From: Hygrocybe punicea
Lineage: Eukaryota > Basidiomycota > Agaricomycetes > Agaricales > Hygrophoraceae
Length of the DNA stretch: 64,000 nucleotides
NCBI GenBank assembly: GCA_963556145.1
Contig: OY744469.1
Span: forward strand, 2,294,001 to 2,358,000
Reading direction: 5' to 3'
The position numbers and the translations under genes are program-made. Positions 35,228-45,779 of this stretch are shown piece after piece (position 1 is the stretch's first letter; every line of letters starts with the position of its first letter). The notes under the pieces are model-generated. The model was not told the origin of the DNA. It made no database searches and saw nothing but the letters and a program-made list of their open reading frames with translations.

Positions 35228-37739
35228 ATGATGTGTGCTCATGTTCACGGTATGTCCGAGAGCTTTTTTCTTCGGATGACTGGAACGTGCATCTAGGCAA
35301 ACATTTCCTGAATGATCCATCTTCTCTTGTTCTCGAATCGCTGCAAGGATTATGTGCATTTGCACCCCAGCTTGCTCTCGATCATTCAAGCAAAGGTGGT
35401 AATTTTTACCTCGTCGAAACGCATTTCCGCTCGCTGACATCTTGTACTGTGGTCGTTATTCTGATTGGGTAGTAATATATCTTTCCTCTCCCGATCGTTC
35501 CAAGGTCGCATTATTGTGTGGAGGCGGTTCTGGACACGAGCCCGCCCATTCCGGCTTTGTGGGTCAGTTCATCCTTGCCAGTCTGCTATATATTTCATAT
35601 ACTTGGCAGGGAATGGTCTTCTTACTGGTAACAGAACGCCATGTCTTTGCGATATAATGAGGAATGCTACAATCCTGAACAGGTGCCGTTTGTGGTAATA
35701 TTTTTGCCTCCCCTTCTGCCAGTCAAGTACGACGTGCCATTGATCTCGTTGACAACGACAAAGGGTGAGATGGCGATCACGAATTTAGCTATTTTTGCTG
35801 CTAATCTTGCCTGCAAAAGTACACTGATAATCGTCAAGTATGTTCATCTGTCTCGTCATACCATCTTCCATCCTAATGAAACCTTGGAACAGGAATTACA
35901 CCGGTGATGTCCTTAACTTTGGGTTAGCCAAGGAGCAGTATGCCGCTCTCCACCATGAGCAGAGCGAAAGGGTCAAGGTTGTTATCGTTGGCGATGACGT
36001 AGCAGTAGGCAAAACCCAGGGCGAAATAGTAGGCAGAAGGTTTTTCGGAATCTCCAGCCTCTGATCTCCCGAGACCTAACTGTTCCTTAGAGGACTAGCC
36101 GGTACCGTCCTTGTCTACAAGATAGCTGGAGCCCTCGCAAGTCGAGGAGCGAACCTTGACGAAGTGCACAGTATGGCTCAATGGGTATCGTCCAGAATTG
36201 GTACCGTTGGCGTCGGACTCGAACACTGTCACGTTCGCCTATGTCCAACCATCCTGCATAGTCACTGGGGATTCTGACTTTTGCATTTCCACTCCAGGTT
36301 CCGGGCACCGCCGTGGCTGATTCTTATCTAAATCGCGACGAAATCGAAATAGGCATGGGTATCCACGGCGAACCAGGACACCGCCGAGTTTCCCCTGTCC
36401 CACCACTCAAAAAACTCATTCCGCAACTTCTCGAACTGCTTACGTCGACATCTGACCCCGAACGCTCCTTTCTACCCTTCAAAGGCAACGGCGCAGACAG
36501 TGTAGTCTTGCTGATAAATAATTTGGGAGGCACAAGCGAGCTCGAACTATTCGGGATTGTTTCGGAAGTTCACAAGTTTCTGGGTGAAATGGGCATCAGC
36601 ATCCGGAGAATCCTCTGTGGGACCTTCATGGTAGGTGTCTCGGTTTCCCCAGAAGATGGTGTCAAATGTTGAAATAGACCCGCAGACAAGCTTAAATATG
36701 CCCGGCTTTTCTATCACGTTACTGCTACTCCCTTCCCCCAACGAGCATTGCGCCTTCAATTCAGATATTCTTCTTTCCCTCCTGGACGAAGAAACCGACG
36801 CCCCAGGATGGAAATGGTCTTCCAGATCCGCCCCTGCCGCCCATAGGAAGGTCATCTCATCTGCACCCTTGATCACCCAACAGCTACCAAGCCCAAAATT
36901 AACGTTTTCCGACCCCAAATTATTCATCGAGTCCATCGAGCGCGCAAGTCAAGCCCTCATCGCCGCTGAGCCCGAGATAACTCGGATGGACAGCATTGCC
37001 GGGGACGGTGACTGTGGACTTACCCTGAAGGTGTGTGCACGCAATTAGTCTCCTCAGAAATACCGTGTTCCAATACCGGGGTGCATTGCCGTCCGTAGTC
37101 CGGGGCTATAGGTTTGTCGATACCTCCGGTCTCCGCCCGTAGCTCGAACTTAACCCACCTCGCTGATTCGCAGCTGTCCTCGCGCAAGTAGCCGGCGGCT
37201 GCATAGATGGTGCCGACGTTGTCGGCTCCATCATCACCATCACACAGATCGCCGAGGAGCACATGGGAGGCACCAGCGGAGCCCTTTACTCGTACGTCAT
37301 CCCTACCTAGTCCCCCGGCGGCACATCACCCCCGACTCACAACTCCCTGTGCAGTATTTTTTTCTCAGCGCTCGCACAGGGACTTCGAGTTCATTCCTTC
37401 GAACCCGGCAGTGCAGGCAGTGACGACCAGCCCGTGCCACTCGCTCACAGCGCCTGGGCGCATGCACTAACGGCCGCCCTCACCAAACTGTATACCTACA
37501 CACGCGCGCGGCCGCCCTCGCGAACACTCGTGGATCCACTTAGCGCATTCGTTACGGAGATTGCAGAGACACAGGACTTCGGATTAGCCGTGGAGGCGGC
37601 ACGGCGTGCTGCTGAGAACACCAGAGGCGTTGCCGCCCGCGCGGGACGCAGTGCATACGTTGAGGGCGAGATGTTACGGCGGGAGAGGATCCCGGACCCT
37701 GGAGCTTGGGGTGTGAAAACTATTCTGGAGAATCTCTGA
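35228..37739 (+). CDS. DAK1: Dihydroxyacetone (glycerone) kinase
   Basis: ATP-dependent kinase that converts dihydroxyacetone to its phosphate in the cytosol. I place the start at 35228: a 22-nt first exon (MMCAHVH plus one base) joins across a 47-bp intron (35250-35296) to GKHFLNDPSSLVLESLQGLC. The DhaK domain follows with VALLCGGGSGHEPAHSGFVG, NGLLTGAVCGNIFASPSASQ, LIIVKNYTGDVLNFGLAKEQ, VVIVGDDVAVG and GLEHCHVPGT, which contains the substrate-binding His. The C-terminal DhaL domain has MDSIAGDGDCGLTLKAGATA (Mg/ATP-binding Asp cluster), EEHMGGTSGALYSIFF, DALSAFVTE-like PLSAFVTEIA and TRGVAARAGRSAYVEGE. The end is WGVKTILENL, stop at 37739. Both domains are complete. Confidence 0.93.
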
Positions 37740-38356
37740 TGTCGCTTAAAGTGGAGCCCCCCCTGCCAGGCAAGAGAAGCTATCAGTCTAACTATACGTT
37801 CCCTGGATCAAAAGAATCAAAGGCTGGGATACATCTGGATGCTCCGACAGAGTAGGTAATGATAATTTACCAGATACGATTTCCGAATCCACGTCTTGAC
37901 GTCGACTCTTAACCATGGCCGTCAGAGCGCTGGGCGCTGAACGTTAAAAATGAAGTAGAAGGATGTCAATTTGCGTTAAAGTACAATCACTTGCCGGTTA
38001 AGCTTTCTTGAAGCCGCAATCTTATCGAGGAGTCTGGTTAAAAACGGTGGTGTTCGCGATTCACCATCGGCGAGGCTGGAGCGCTGGAGGCCTGGAGGGC
38101 GCGACACTGGAACATTCGAATATTTTACTGAAATTTGAAAGAAATAATGTTCATTCACGAATACCATCAATGTCGATTACGTATAAATATATTAGGTAAT
38201 CAAGATGATCAAGGCCATTCAATTTCCATTTGCACTTCAAGTTTCACTCGCGAGATTATAATTCGCTATAAGAGCAGAGTGCCGAAATGCAACCTTCTGT
38301 GCTTCCTGTTTCCTCCACCGTCACAAACCCAGCTGCAAACCCATCGTTCAATCGTA
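37740..38356. promoter_or_regulatory. Intergenic region upstream of sugar transporter A
   Basis: 617 bp with no supportable gene. A TATAAATATATT-like string occurs near 38180-38192, some 165 bp before the transporter start. Unlike the gene bodies, this region does not appear to be repeated upstream of transporter B. Confidence 0.4.
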
Positions 38357-40499
38357 ATGAGTGGTGGTCATGCACTGGACATCAGTCCCGGGCCTGATAC
38401 TCCAAAGGGTAAATTTGCGGGCATATTGGTGGTATGTCACTGCCTATGCTAATGAGTATGTGTTTGTCGCTCAAGCCTTGTCAGACGTATGTTGTCTTCC
38501 AAGCACAGGTCGGTCCCGGAAAGGTTGATTATGTGTCTTCCCCCCCACAGCGCCTTTGCAGCGTTTGGAGGTATTCTTTTGTGAGTCAACTTCACATTGA
38601 TCGCACACCGGAGCTGGTCGTTGAACATCGACTTTCCAGTGGCTATGACACCGGCACGATTAACGGTATCAAGGAAATGAAGGACTGGCTCAGAACCTTT
38701 GGGAAGCCATCCACGACGAATTCATCCGGTTTTGCTGTCACCACTTCCCAAGAATCTCTTGTAGTATCCAGTTTATCCGCAGGAACATTCTTTGGTATCG
38801 TTTATTCTTTCACTTCTCGACCTTTTCTAGACTGACTTGGTCTCAAGGTGCACTACTTGGCGCCCCAGTTGCCGATCTCCTTGGACGAAAATGGGGTATC
38901 GTTGCAGCATGTGGAATATTCTCTATCGGTGTCGCGATGCAGACTGCTGCAACAGAGATTCCTCTTTTCGTCGTCGGCCGGGTATTTGCCGGTCTTGGTG
39001 TTGGTCTCGTGTCTGTCTTGGTTCCAATGTACCAATCAGAATGGTCAGTCTTTCTCGCCCCACTGTGGTCATTATTATTATTTTAATATACTTGCAGTTC
39101 GCCGAAATGGATTCGTGGTGCTGTCGTGTCTTTGTACCAGTGGGCTATTACCATAGGCCTTTTACTCGCCGCCATCGTAAACAATTCTACGCAACACCGT
39201 GACAATCATTCCGCGTACCGTATCCCCATCGCCCTTCAATTCGTATGGGCCACTATCCTTGTTTTCGGTATGACTCTACTTCCCGAGGTCTGTTCTTCTC
39301 TTCACTGTTCATGTCAACCATTTCACCGTCGACTGTTGCTAGTCTCCCCGTTGGTTGATCAAACGAGGTCGTGACGCTGATGCAGCGAATGCCCTTTCTC
39401 GGCTCACGTCCTTATCTCCCACTGATCGCGAGGTCGAGCTGGAGTTGGATGAAATTCGTGCTAATCTTGAAGCTGAACAGCGTCTCGGCGAGAGTTCATA
39501 TATTGATTGTTTCAAAACCGGACCCAACAAAATTGCACTCCGCACACTCACCGGAATCTTCATTCAAGCGTATGTTTGCATGCTTCAAAACAAAATGGCA
39601 GCTGACACGAAAAGTATTGTAGATGGCAGCAGCTGACTGGCATCAACTTTATCTTTTACTACGGTACAACATTCTTCCAGAATAGCGGCATCAAGGACGC
39701 CTTCGTGATCACCGTCGCCACCAACGTTGTCAATGTCGGAATGACTATTCCTGGAATTTGGGGAGTGGAACGCTTTGGCCGTCGCCGTCTTCTACTTGTC
39801 GGTGCCCTAGGCATGTGTGTTTGCGAGTACATAGTTGCCATTGTCGGTGTCACTATTTCTGTCAACAACCTTGCCGGACAGCGAGTTCTCATTGCCTTTG
39901 TCTGTATCTACATTGTACGTCTGCCCGTTGGTCTTTCTTTGCACGTCTGTGTCGTTCACTCTGCCTGTGCAGGCTTTCTTCGCATCGACCTGGGGTCCTG
40001 TCACTTGGGTTATTACTGGCGAGATCTTCCCGCTTAACGTCCGTGCGAAAGCGATGTCTCTCTCGGTTGCGTCTAATTGGCTGTGGAACTTTGGCATTAG
40101 TTACGCTAGTATGTAACTCTTCTATCATTATGTCTGGATTTCCTCAATTATTTTTTCTAGCGCCGTACCTTATCAATGTTGGTCATGGCTCTGCTGGTCT
40201 CCAAGCGAAAGTTTTCTTTATTTGGGGTTCGACGTGTCTCTGCTGCCTGCTTTTCACACACTTCTGCATTCCTGAGGTAAATGTCTTTTACTTTTGTTGT
40301 CATAGCCTCCAACGGGACTTTTCTTTTTTTGCATTGCTAGACCAAAGGACTGTCACTTGAGCAAATTGACGTCATGTACCAAAATACGACTCCCGTCAAA
40401 TCGTTGGAGTACAGGAGGAAACTCATTGCGGGCGATGTGGATAACAGTACCAAAGCCGATGGCGGCCAAGGGGACAACACATCGGAGGAGAAGGTGTGA
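38357..40499 (+). CDS. MFS sugar (hexose) transporter, copy A of an inverted pair
   Basis: Twelve-TM proton/sugar symporter of the plasma membrane. Start at 38357 (MSGGHALDISPGPDTPKGKF). After two introns the first TM reads AFAAFGGILFGYDTGTINGI. It is followed by LLGRKWGIVAACGIF, GRVFAGLGVGLVSVLVPMYQ, KWIRGAVVSLYQWAITIGLL, LLPESPRWLIKRGRDADAAN, the motif AWQQLTGINFIFYYGTTFFQ at TM7, GVERFGRRRLLLVGALGMCV, STWGPVTWVITGEIFPLNVR, SNWLWNFGISYATPYL and IPETKGLSLEQIDVMYQNTT. All sugar-porter signatures are present. The final residues are NTSEEKV, stop at 40497-40499. The body from about 38550 onward, introns included, is nearly identical to the minus-strand copy at 41195-43345. Confidence 0.93.
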
Positions 40500-43150
40500 G
40501 ATTCACTTGCGACTTGGATGGTGCTTCGCTCGACGGCATCGTCACGTCTCTTCCCACACCGTGACGGACCGCAGTGCCACGTCGGTTGGCAATCTAGTAT
40601 AGTTAAGCATCTTGATGGTTTGTTAGCCCACTTGCAGGCTCTCTCTGGACTTTCATATATACTTCCTCTTCAAGTTATCGTTTGTTAGAGCGTCTCACCT
40701 TCATTGAATGGTTTTTAGTTCATAGTGACATATTTATATAATGTATGCAAGTCACACAATCACACTGGCAGAAATCTCATTTGAGGTATTCGAGTAATTT
40801 GCAATTTGTCGACATATATATGACTAGATGACTAGACAAGTGACCTCTCCCAGTTGGTTATATATCGGTTCCTTCTTACTGAAAATCCACCGAATGGCAC
40901 CGATAGTGTTATATCACTGATCGACCTTGTTGTCGCCGCAGCCACGACCGCATTCTCAATTCTGCAAAGAGGTGATCCTTTTCGTTCACCTTTAGTAAAC
41001 GATGTATCTCGAGGGACTTGATGGTTGTCAAGATGAAAAAAACACGTTGTTGATACATACATAAAATACATCACAACGGGTGTGAAAAAGTTCTGAAGGA
41101 GCTTGACAAATAATCCATGACGTTCACAATTAGATGATGCATCGGTGATGCCGCACGAAAGGAAGCACCATCCAAGTCGCACTTGCAGTGGATCTCACAC
41201 CTTCTCCTCCGTCGTTTCGTCCCCTTGGCTGCCATCGGCTTTGGTACCGTTATCGATATCGCCCGCAATGAGTTTTCTCCTATACTCCAACGATTTCGCG
41301 GGTGTCGTATTTTGGTACATGACATCAATCTGCTCAAGCGACAGTCCTTTGGTCTAGCGATACAAAAAAAAAGTCCCGTTGGAGGCTATGACAAATAATA
41401 AAGTAAAAGACATTTACCTCCGGAATGCAGAAGTGTGTGAAAAGCAGGCAGCAGAGACACGTCGAACCCCAAATAAAGAAAACTTTTGCTTGGAGACCAG
41501 CAGAGCCATGACCAACATTGACAAGGTACGGCGCTAGAAAAAAGAATTAAGGAAATCCAGACATCATGATAGAAGAACAAGACAAAGTTACGTACTAGCG
41601 TAACCAATACCAAAGTTCCACAGCCAATTAGACGCAACCGAGAGAGACATCGCTTTGGCACGGACGTTAAGCGGGAAGATCTCGCCAGTAATAACCCAAG
41701 CGACAGGACCCCAGGTCGATGCGAAGTAAGCCTGCACAGGCAGAGTGAATGACGCAGATGTGTACAAAAAGACAAATACGCAGACGTACAATGTAGACAC
41801 AGACAAAGGCAATGAGAACGCGCTGTCCGGCAAGGTTGTTGACAGAAATAGTGACACCGACAATGGCAACTATGTACTCGCAAACACACATTCCTACTGC
41901 ACCTACAAGTAGAAGACGGCGACGGCCAAAGCGTTCCACTCCCCAAATTCCAGGAATGGTCATTACAACATTGATAACGTTTGTAGCAACGGTGATCAGG
42001 AAAGCATCCTTGATACCAGAATTCTTGAAGAATGTTGTGCCATAGTAGAAGATAAAGTTGATGCCAGTCAGCTGTTGCCATCTACAATACTCTTCGTGTC
42101 AGGTGCCATTTTGTTTTTGAAGCACGAAAACATACGCTTGAATGAAGATTCCGGTGAGTGTGCGGAGTGCAATTTTGTTGGGTCCGGTTTTGAAACAATC
42201 AATATATGAACTCTCGCCGAGACGCTGTTCAGCTTCAAGATTAGCACGAATTTCATCCAACTCCAGCTCGACTTCGCGATCAGTGGGAGATAAGGACGTG
42301 AGCCGAGAAAGGGCATTCGCTGCATCAGCGTCACGACCTCGTTTGATCAACCAACGGGGAGACTAGCAACAGTCGACGGTGAAATGATTGACATGAACAG
42401 TGAAGAGAAGAACAGACCTCTGGAAGTAGAGTCATACCGAAAACAAGGATAGCGGCCCATACGAATTGAAGGGCGATGGGGATACGGTACGCGGAATGAT
42501 TGTCACGGTGTTGCGTAGAATTGTTTACGATGGCGGCGAGTAAAAGGCCTATGGTAATAGCCCACTGGTACAAAGACACGACAGCACCACGAATCCATTT
42601 CGGCGAACTGCGAGTATATTAAAATAATCATAATGACCACCGTGGGGGCGAGAAAGACTGACCATTCTGATTGGTACATTGGAACCAAGACAGACACGAG
42701 ACCAACACCAAGGCCGGCAAATACCCGGCCGACGACGAAAAGAGGAATCTCTGTTGCAGCAGTCTGCATCGCGACACCGATAGAGAATATTCCACATGCT
42801 GCGACGATACCCCATTTTCGTCCAAGGAGATCAGCAACTGGGGCGCCGATCAGTGCACCTTGAGACCCGGTCAGTCTAGAAAAGATCGAGAAGTGGCGGG
42901 ATAAACAATACCAAAGAATGTTCCGGCAGATAAAATGGATACTACAAGAGATTCTTGGGAAGTTGTGATAGCAAAACCGGATGAGTTCGTCGTGGATGGC
43001 TTCCCAAAGGTTCTGAGCCAGTCTTTCATTTCCTTGATACCGCTAATCGTGCCGGTGTCATAGCCACTGGAAAGTCGATGTTCAACGACCAGGTCTGGTG
43101 TGTGTGATCGATGTGAAGACACTCACAAAAGAATACCTCCAAACGCTGCA
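38550..43150. repeat. Large inverted duplication: arms about 38550-40530 and 41155-43150
   Basis: The two arms carry the transporter genes tail to tail. Exons, introns and intron positions align throughout. Differences are scattered substitutions, for example INGI against ISGI, GFAVTT against GFAITT and VCIYI against VCVYI. Similarity fades in the 5' introns and first exons. Confidence 0.9.
40500..41194. other. Unique spacer at the centre of the inverted transporter duplication
   Basis: 695 bp between two convergent stop codons. The first few tens of bases on each side (containing GCGACTTGGATGGTGCTT, at about 40509-40526 and 41157-41174) are still part of the inverted repeat. The remainder is unique and AT-rich (TATTTATATAATG, ACATATATATGAC). 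No gene was recognised. Confidence 0.6.
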
Positions 43151-43345
43151 AAGGCACTGGGAAAGAATGAGAATCGGGATTATCTATCGCAACCAACAAC
43201 GACAACATACGTCTGCACGTTTTGTCAAGACATCAGAGCAAACGGCTGATTAGTCGGGACGGCGTACCATTAATATGCCCGCGAATTTGCTCTTTGGAGC
43301 GTTGGCACCGATACCGTCTCCGGTTGCTGCAGGACCACCAGGCAT
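41195..43345 (-). CDS. MFS sugar (hexose) transporter, copy B of an inverted pair
   Basis: Start at 43345 (MPGGPAATGDGIGANAPKSK then FAGILM) and stop at 41195. The gene has the same intron layout and signatures as copy A: AFAAFGGILFGYDTGTISGI, LLGRKWGIVAACGIF, GRVFAGLGVGLVSVLVPMYQ, LLPESPRWLIKRGRDADAAN, AWQQLTGINFIFYYGTTFFK-like TM7, GVERFGRRRLLLVGAVGMCV, STWGPVAWVITGEIFPLNVR and a PETKGLSLEQID end. Only the first exon is strongly different from copy A, so the cytosolic N-terminus and the promoter are what distinguish the two proteins. Both copies appear intact, with no frame break seen in the exons. Confidence 0.92.
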
Positions 43346-43994
43346 TGCGATTGATCGTTATGTTGGAGGAAACAGATACGAGAGAAGCCTGCATTTCGGT
43401 ACTCCACTGTGTTCTTATAGCAAATAATAATCCCGTGGGGTGCATGCGCAATGGAAATGGCAATTGAAATCGCCGAATCTCGCCCGTGTATGTTCGCTCA
43501 TGCAACTTGATCTTGTGACGCATATACATTGATCCCTACGTCGTTGCGCATACATATTGACGCACGAGTTTCAGCATGCTCGTTTCAGCACGCTCTTCGG
43601 ATCAAAACTCAGCGCTTACCAGGTGGTGCATTGCGCCCAGCTGACATCGTTGCGATCCCAGGGACGTCGGCGTTATGTCCGCTCACGAACAATGTCGCAC
43701 GACGGCAATGGCGTTGCAGGACTGAGGCCCAAGGGGTTGTCCTGAACCCTCGTTATCGCAAGCCATGATATCTCGACTGACTCCAAAGTAGATTTCGGCT
43801 GGGAATATTGGACCCGAATGGGGTTGCTCAACGGAGCCATTGCGACATCAAAGCTTCTTTTTCCAAATTCTGGGATGATCTTGAGCATATGCTTTTGCCA
43901 GGAGCCTGCCGGAGAATTCGTCGGTCACCGATTTGGTCACCTGATCTATGATTTGCACTGATCACGTGGTCATAAATTTTTATACCAACTTAAT
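43346..43994. promoter_or_regulatory. Divergent promoter region between sugar transporter B and CCHL
   Basis: 649 bp without a supportable gene. Several short open frames have no family features. A CACGTG box and a TATA-like AAATTTTTATA lie within about 35 bp of the CCHL start. Confidence 0.45.
43963..43968. promoter_or_regulatory. CACGTG box upstream of cytochrome c haem lyase
   Basis: ATCACGTGGT lies 27 bp before the CCHL start codon. It matches the core of Cbf1/bHLH sites. Binding is inferred only. Confidence 0.35.
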
Positions 43995-44859
43995 ATGGGC
44001 CAAACCTCTTCGCAAAATGTCTCTGCGCCATCTTCCAGCTGTCCTATTCGTTCAACAGAACCAGGTTCTACATGTCCAGTGAACCACGGCTCTCAAGCGC
44101 CGCTTCCCCAACAATCCAACTTCAACCCACGGAACCAAATGCCCACGTTGCCCCAAGAACCCGCACTACACCAATCCGTCCACCTCCCCGTCTCACGCTC
44201 AGAATCCTCTATACCCCGCGACAATTCAGCCAACTGGGAATACCCGTCACCACAGCAATTCTACAATGCGCTCGTCAGGAAAGGCTGGGAAACACCGGAG
44301 GAGCACATCGAGACCATGGTTGACATACACAATTTTCTGAACGAACAGGCGTGGCAGGAGGTGCTGAAGTGGGAAAAGAGACATCATGAGTGACTTCCTT
44401 TCTTTTTCCTAGACGACTACATGCTGGAACCCTCAATTTATAGCGCAGATGACGTTCAGCTCGCCAGATTCAGAGGTCGCCCCGGTGAGATGTCGCCCAA
44501 AGCCCGGTTTTGGCTGTTTGCGGGATGGCTCTTTCCCACCACGTTCAAGTACGCTCTGCCTCACACCAACGACATTCCGTTATTTTATTTTATTTTGTAG
44601 TTCCGAGCCCCCATTTGACCGCCACGACTGGATTATCCGTCGCCCAAAAACCGGTCAGGAAATCCGCTATGTCATAGACTATTACTCCGCTCCGCCCCAA
44701 CCTGACGGGTCTCCCGTGTTCTCGCTCGATGTGCGGCCTGCTCTAGACAGTCTCGAGAGCATAAAGTCACGAATAGCCGTTGCGACCGAAGATGTCTGGG
44801 CGACCTTTCGAGAGGAGAGGAAAACTGCGGATCTGAACACCTCGAGGAGGGAAGTATAG
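43995..44859 (+). CDS. CYC3: Holocytochrome c synthase (cytochrome c haem lyase)
   Basis: Attaches haem to apocytochrome c in the mitochondrial intermembrane space. Exons 43995-44389, 44444-44548 and 44601-44859 sum to an intact frame. The N-terminus carries two Cys-Pro haem-regulatory motifs (SSCPIRSTEPGSTCPVNHG). Conserved blocks follow: EYPSPQQFYNALVRKGWETP, HIETMVDIHNFLNEQAWQEV, LKWEKRHHD joined to ADDVQLARFRGRPGEMSPKA, RFWLFAGWLFPTTFNSEPPF, DRHDWIIRRPKTGQEIRYVI and DYYSAPPQPDGSPVFSLDVR. The domain is complete. The acceptor at 44443 is chosen because the nearer one at 44412 breaks the frame. Confidence 0.93.
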
Positions 44860-44958
44860 AATACCTATTTTACTTAGATCGTGTGCAACATGGGAATCCC
44901 AACTCTATCCTTGACCGACGTACTGAAGGCGTAGAGAAATAGCTCGTAATAGCCATTA

Positions 44959-45696
44959 TCATTCTACCCTGGTATGGAGTCGACTCGACGTCAGGCGAGA
45001 TGCCGCCCTCAATGAAGCCCGCAACACCATTAAGAATGCCACCAATATCACCAACGCTGTGCCAATCTCAACTGTGTCGAGGTCCCCATGGCTTCCAACA
45101 GGAATCCTCACAACTGCATCCGAGTTGCGGGAACGGGAAGGGATCACAGTGACCGATTGCGATTCAAACAGTGAGGAAATTTCCGTAGGCATCATGGGCA
45201 GCCGTTGTGAGAACACCCTGGCTAAGGAGAAGCTGTGAATTGCACGGAGTGAGAGAGTGACGTAGGTATACGCACGATGTACGGGGCAGGCTAAAAACCC
45301 TACGGGCGGCGGAATCTGCTCTGTGTGGTACCCAGATGAGCCTGACTCTGCAGGCTCCCCGTAACGCAAGTGTATCGGAACTTGGACATCGACAATGACA
45401 TTCACGCCATCAAAATTAGCCGGTCCGGGAAGGGTGATGTTGAGCAGCAGAGCTGCGGATTCAGAAGCGACCGCCACCACGGGGAGCTCCAGATTCGACG
45501 TCCCCGAATGCCGGAATGTGTACGCCCTTTCGTAGTGCGACAGTTCGTAAGGATCGACGAAGACATGTGCAGGTAAAGCGTGAAAGAGGTGGAGTGAACA
45601 ATGTGGTAGCAACAAATCCCTGGTTAGAGTGATGGTGGTCGCGTACGATGCGTGGAACCCGTTCGCTGGGGTGAGTGATGACTGCAGCCAGGACAT
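44959..45696 (-). CDS. PBN1: GPI mannosyltransferase I stabilising subunit PBN1/PIG-X
   Basis: Partner of the catalytic subunit Gpi14/PIG-M in the ER membrane, needed to add the first mannose of GPI anchors. A single open frame of 245 residues starts at 45696. Family features are NGFHASYATTITL, LLLPHCSLHLFHALPAHVFV, DPYELSHYERAYTF, LELPVV, VQVPIHLRYGEP and PPPVGFLACP. A hydrophobic segment near the C-terminus (IGTALVILVAFLMVL) would be the single TM helix that such proteins have. A 39-bp in-frame intron near 45275-45235 is possible but not required. It shares an 83-bp bidirectional promoter with TIM44. Confidence 0.82.
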   Translation of the reverse strand: MSWLQSSLTPANGFHASYATTITLTRDLLLPHCSLHLFHALPAHVFVDPYELSHYERAYTFRHSGTSNLELPVVAVASESAALLLNITLPGPANFDGVNVIVDVQVPIHLRYGEPAESGSSGYHTEQIPPPVGFLACPVHRAYTYVTLSLRAIHSFSLARVFSQRLPMMPTEISSLFESQSVTVIPSRSRNSDAVVRIPVGSHGDLDTVEIGTALVILVAFLMVLRASLRAASRLTSSRLHTRVE

Positions 45697-45779
45697 TTAT
45701 CCGCGAGCGAAGTAAAGCAAATGCGGCACGTGACCCCAATATTTTTTTGCTCATCGTCGACAACACAGAAGCTGAAAGA
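45697..45779. promoter_or_regulatory. 83-bp bidirectional promoter between PBN1 and TIM44, with a CACGTGAC box
   Basis: The start codons of two divergent genes are only 83 bp apart. GGCACGTGACC occurs at 45725-45735 (core 45727-45732), a match to the Cbf1/bHLH E-box with the extended GAC flank. Confidence 0.5.

Noticed and set aside
36180..36230. tRNA-like box B string near GGACTCGAACAC
   Set aside because: It lies inside the DAK1 coding exon (VGVGLEHCHVPG) with no matching acceptor stem.
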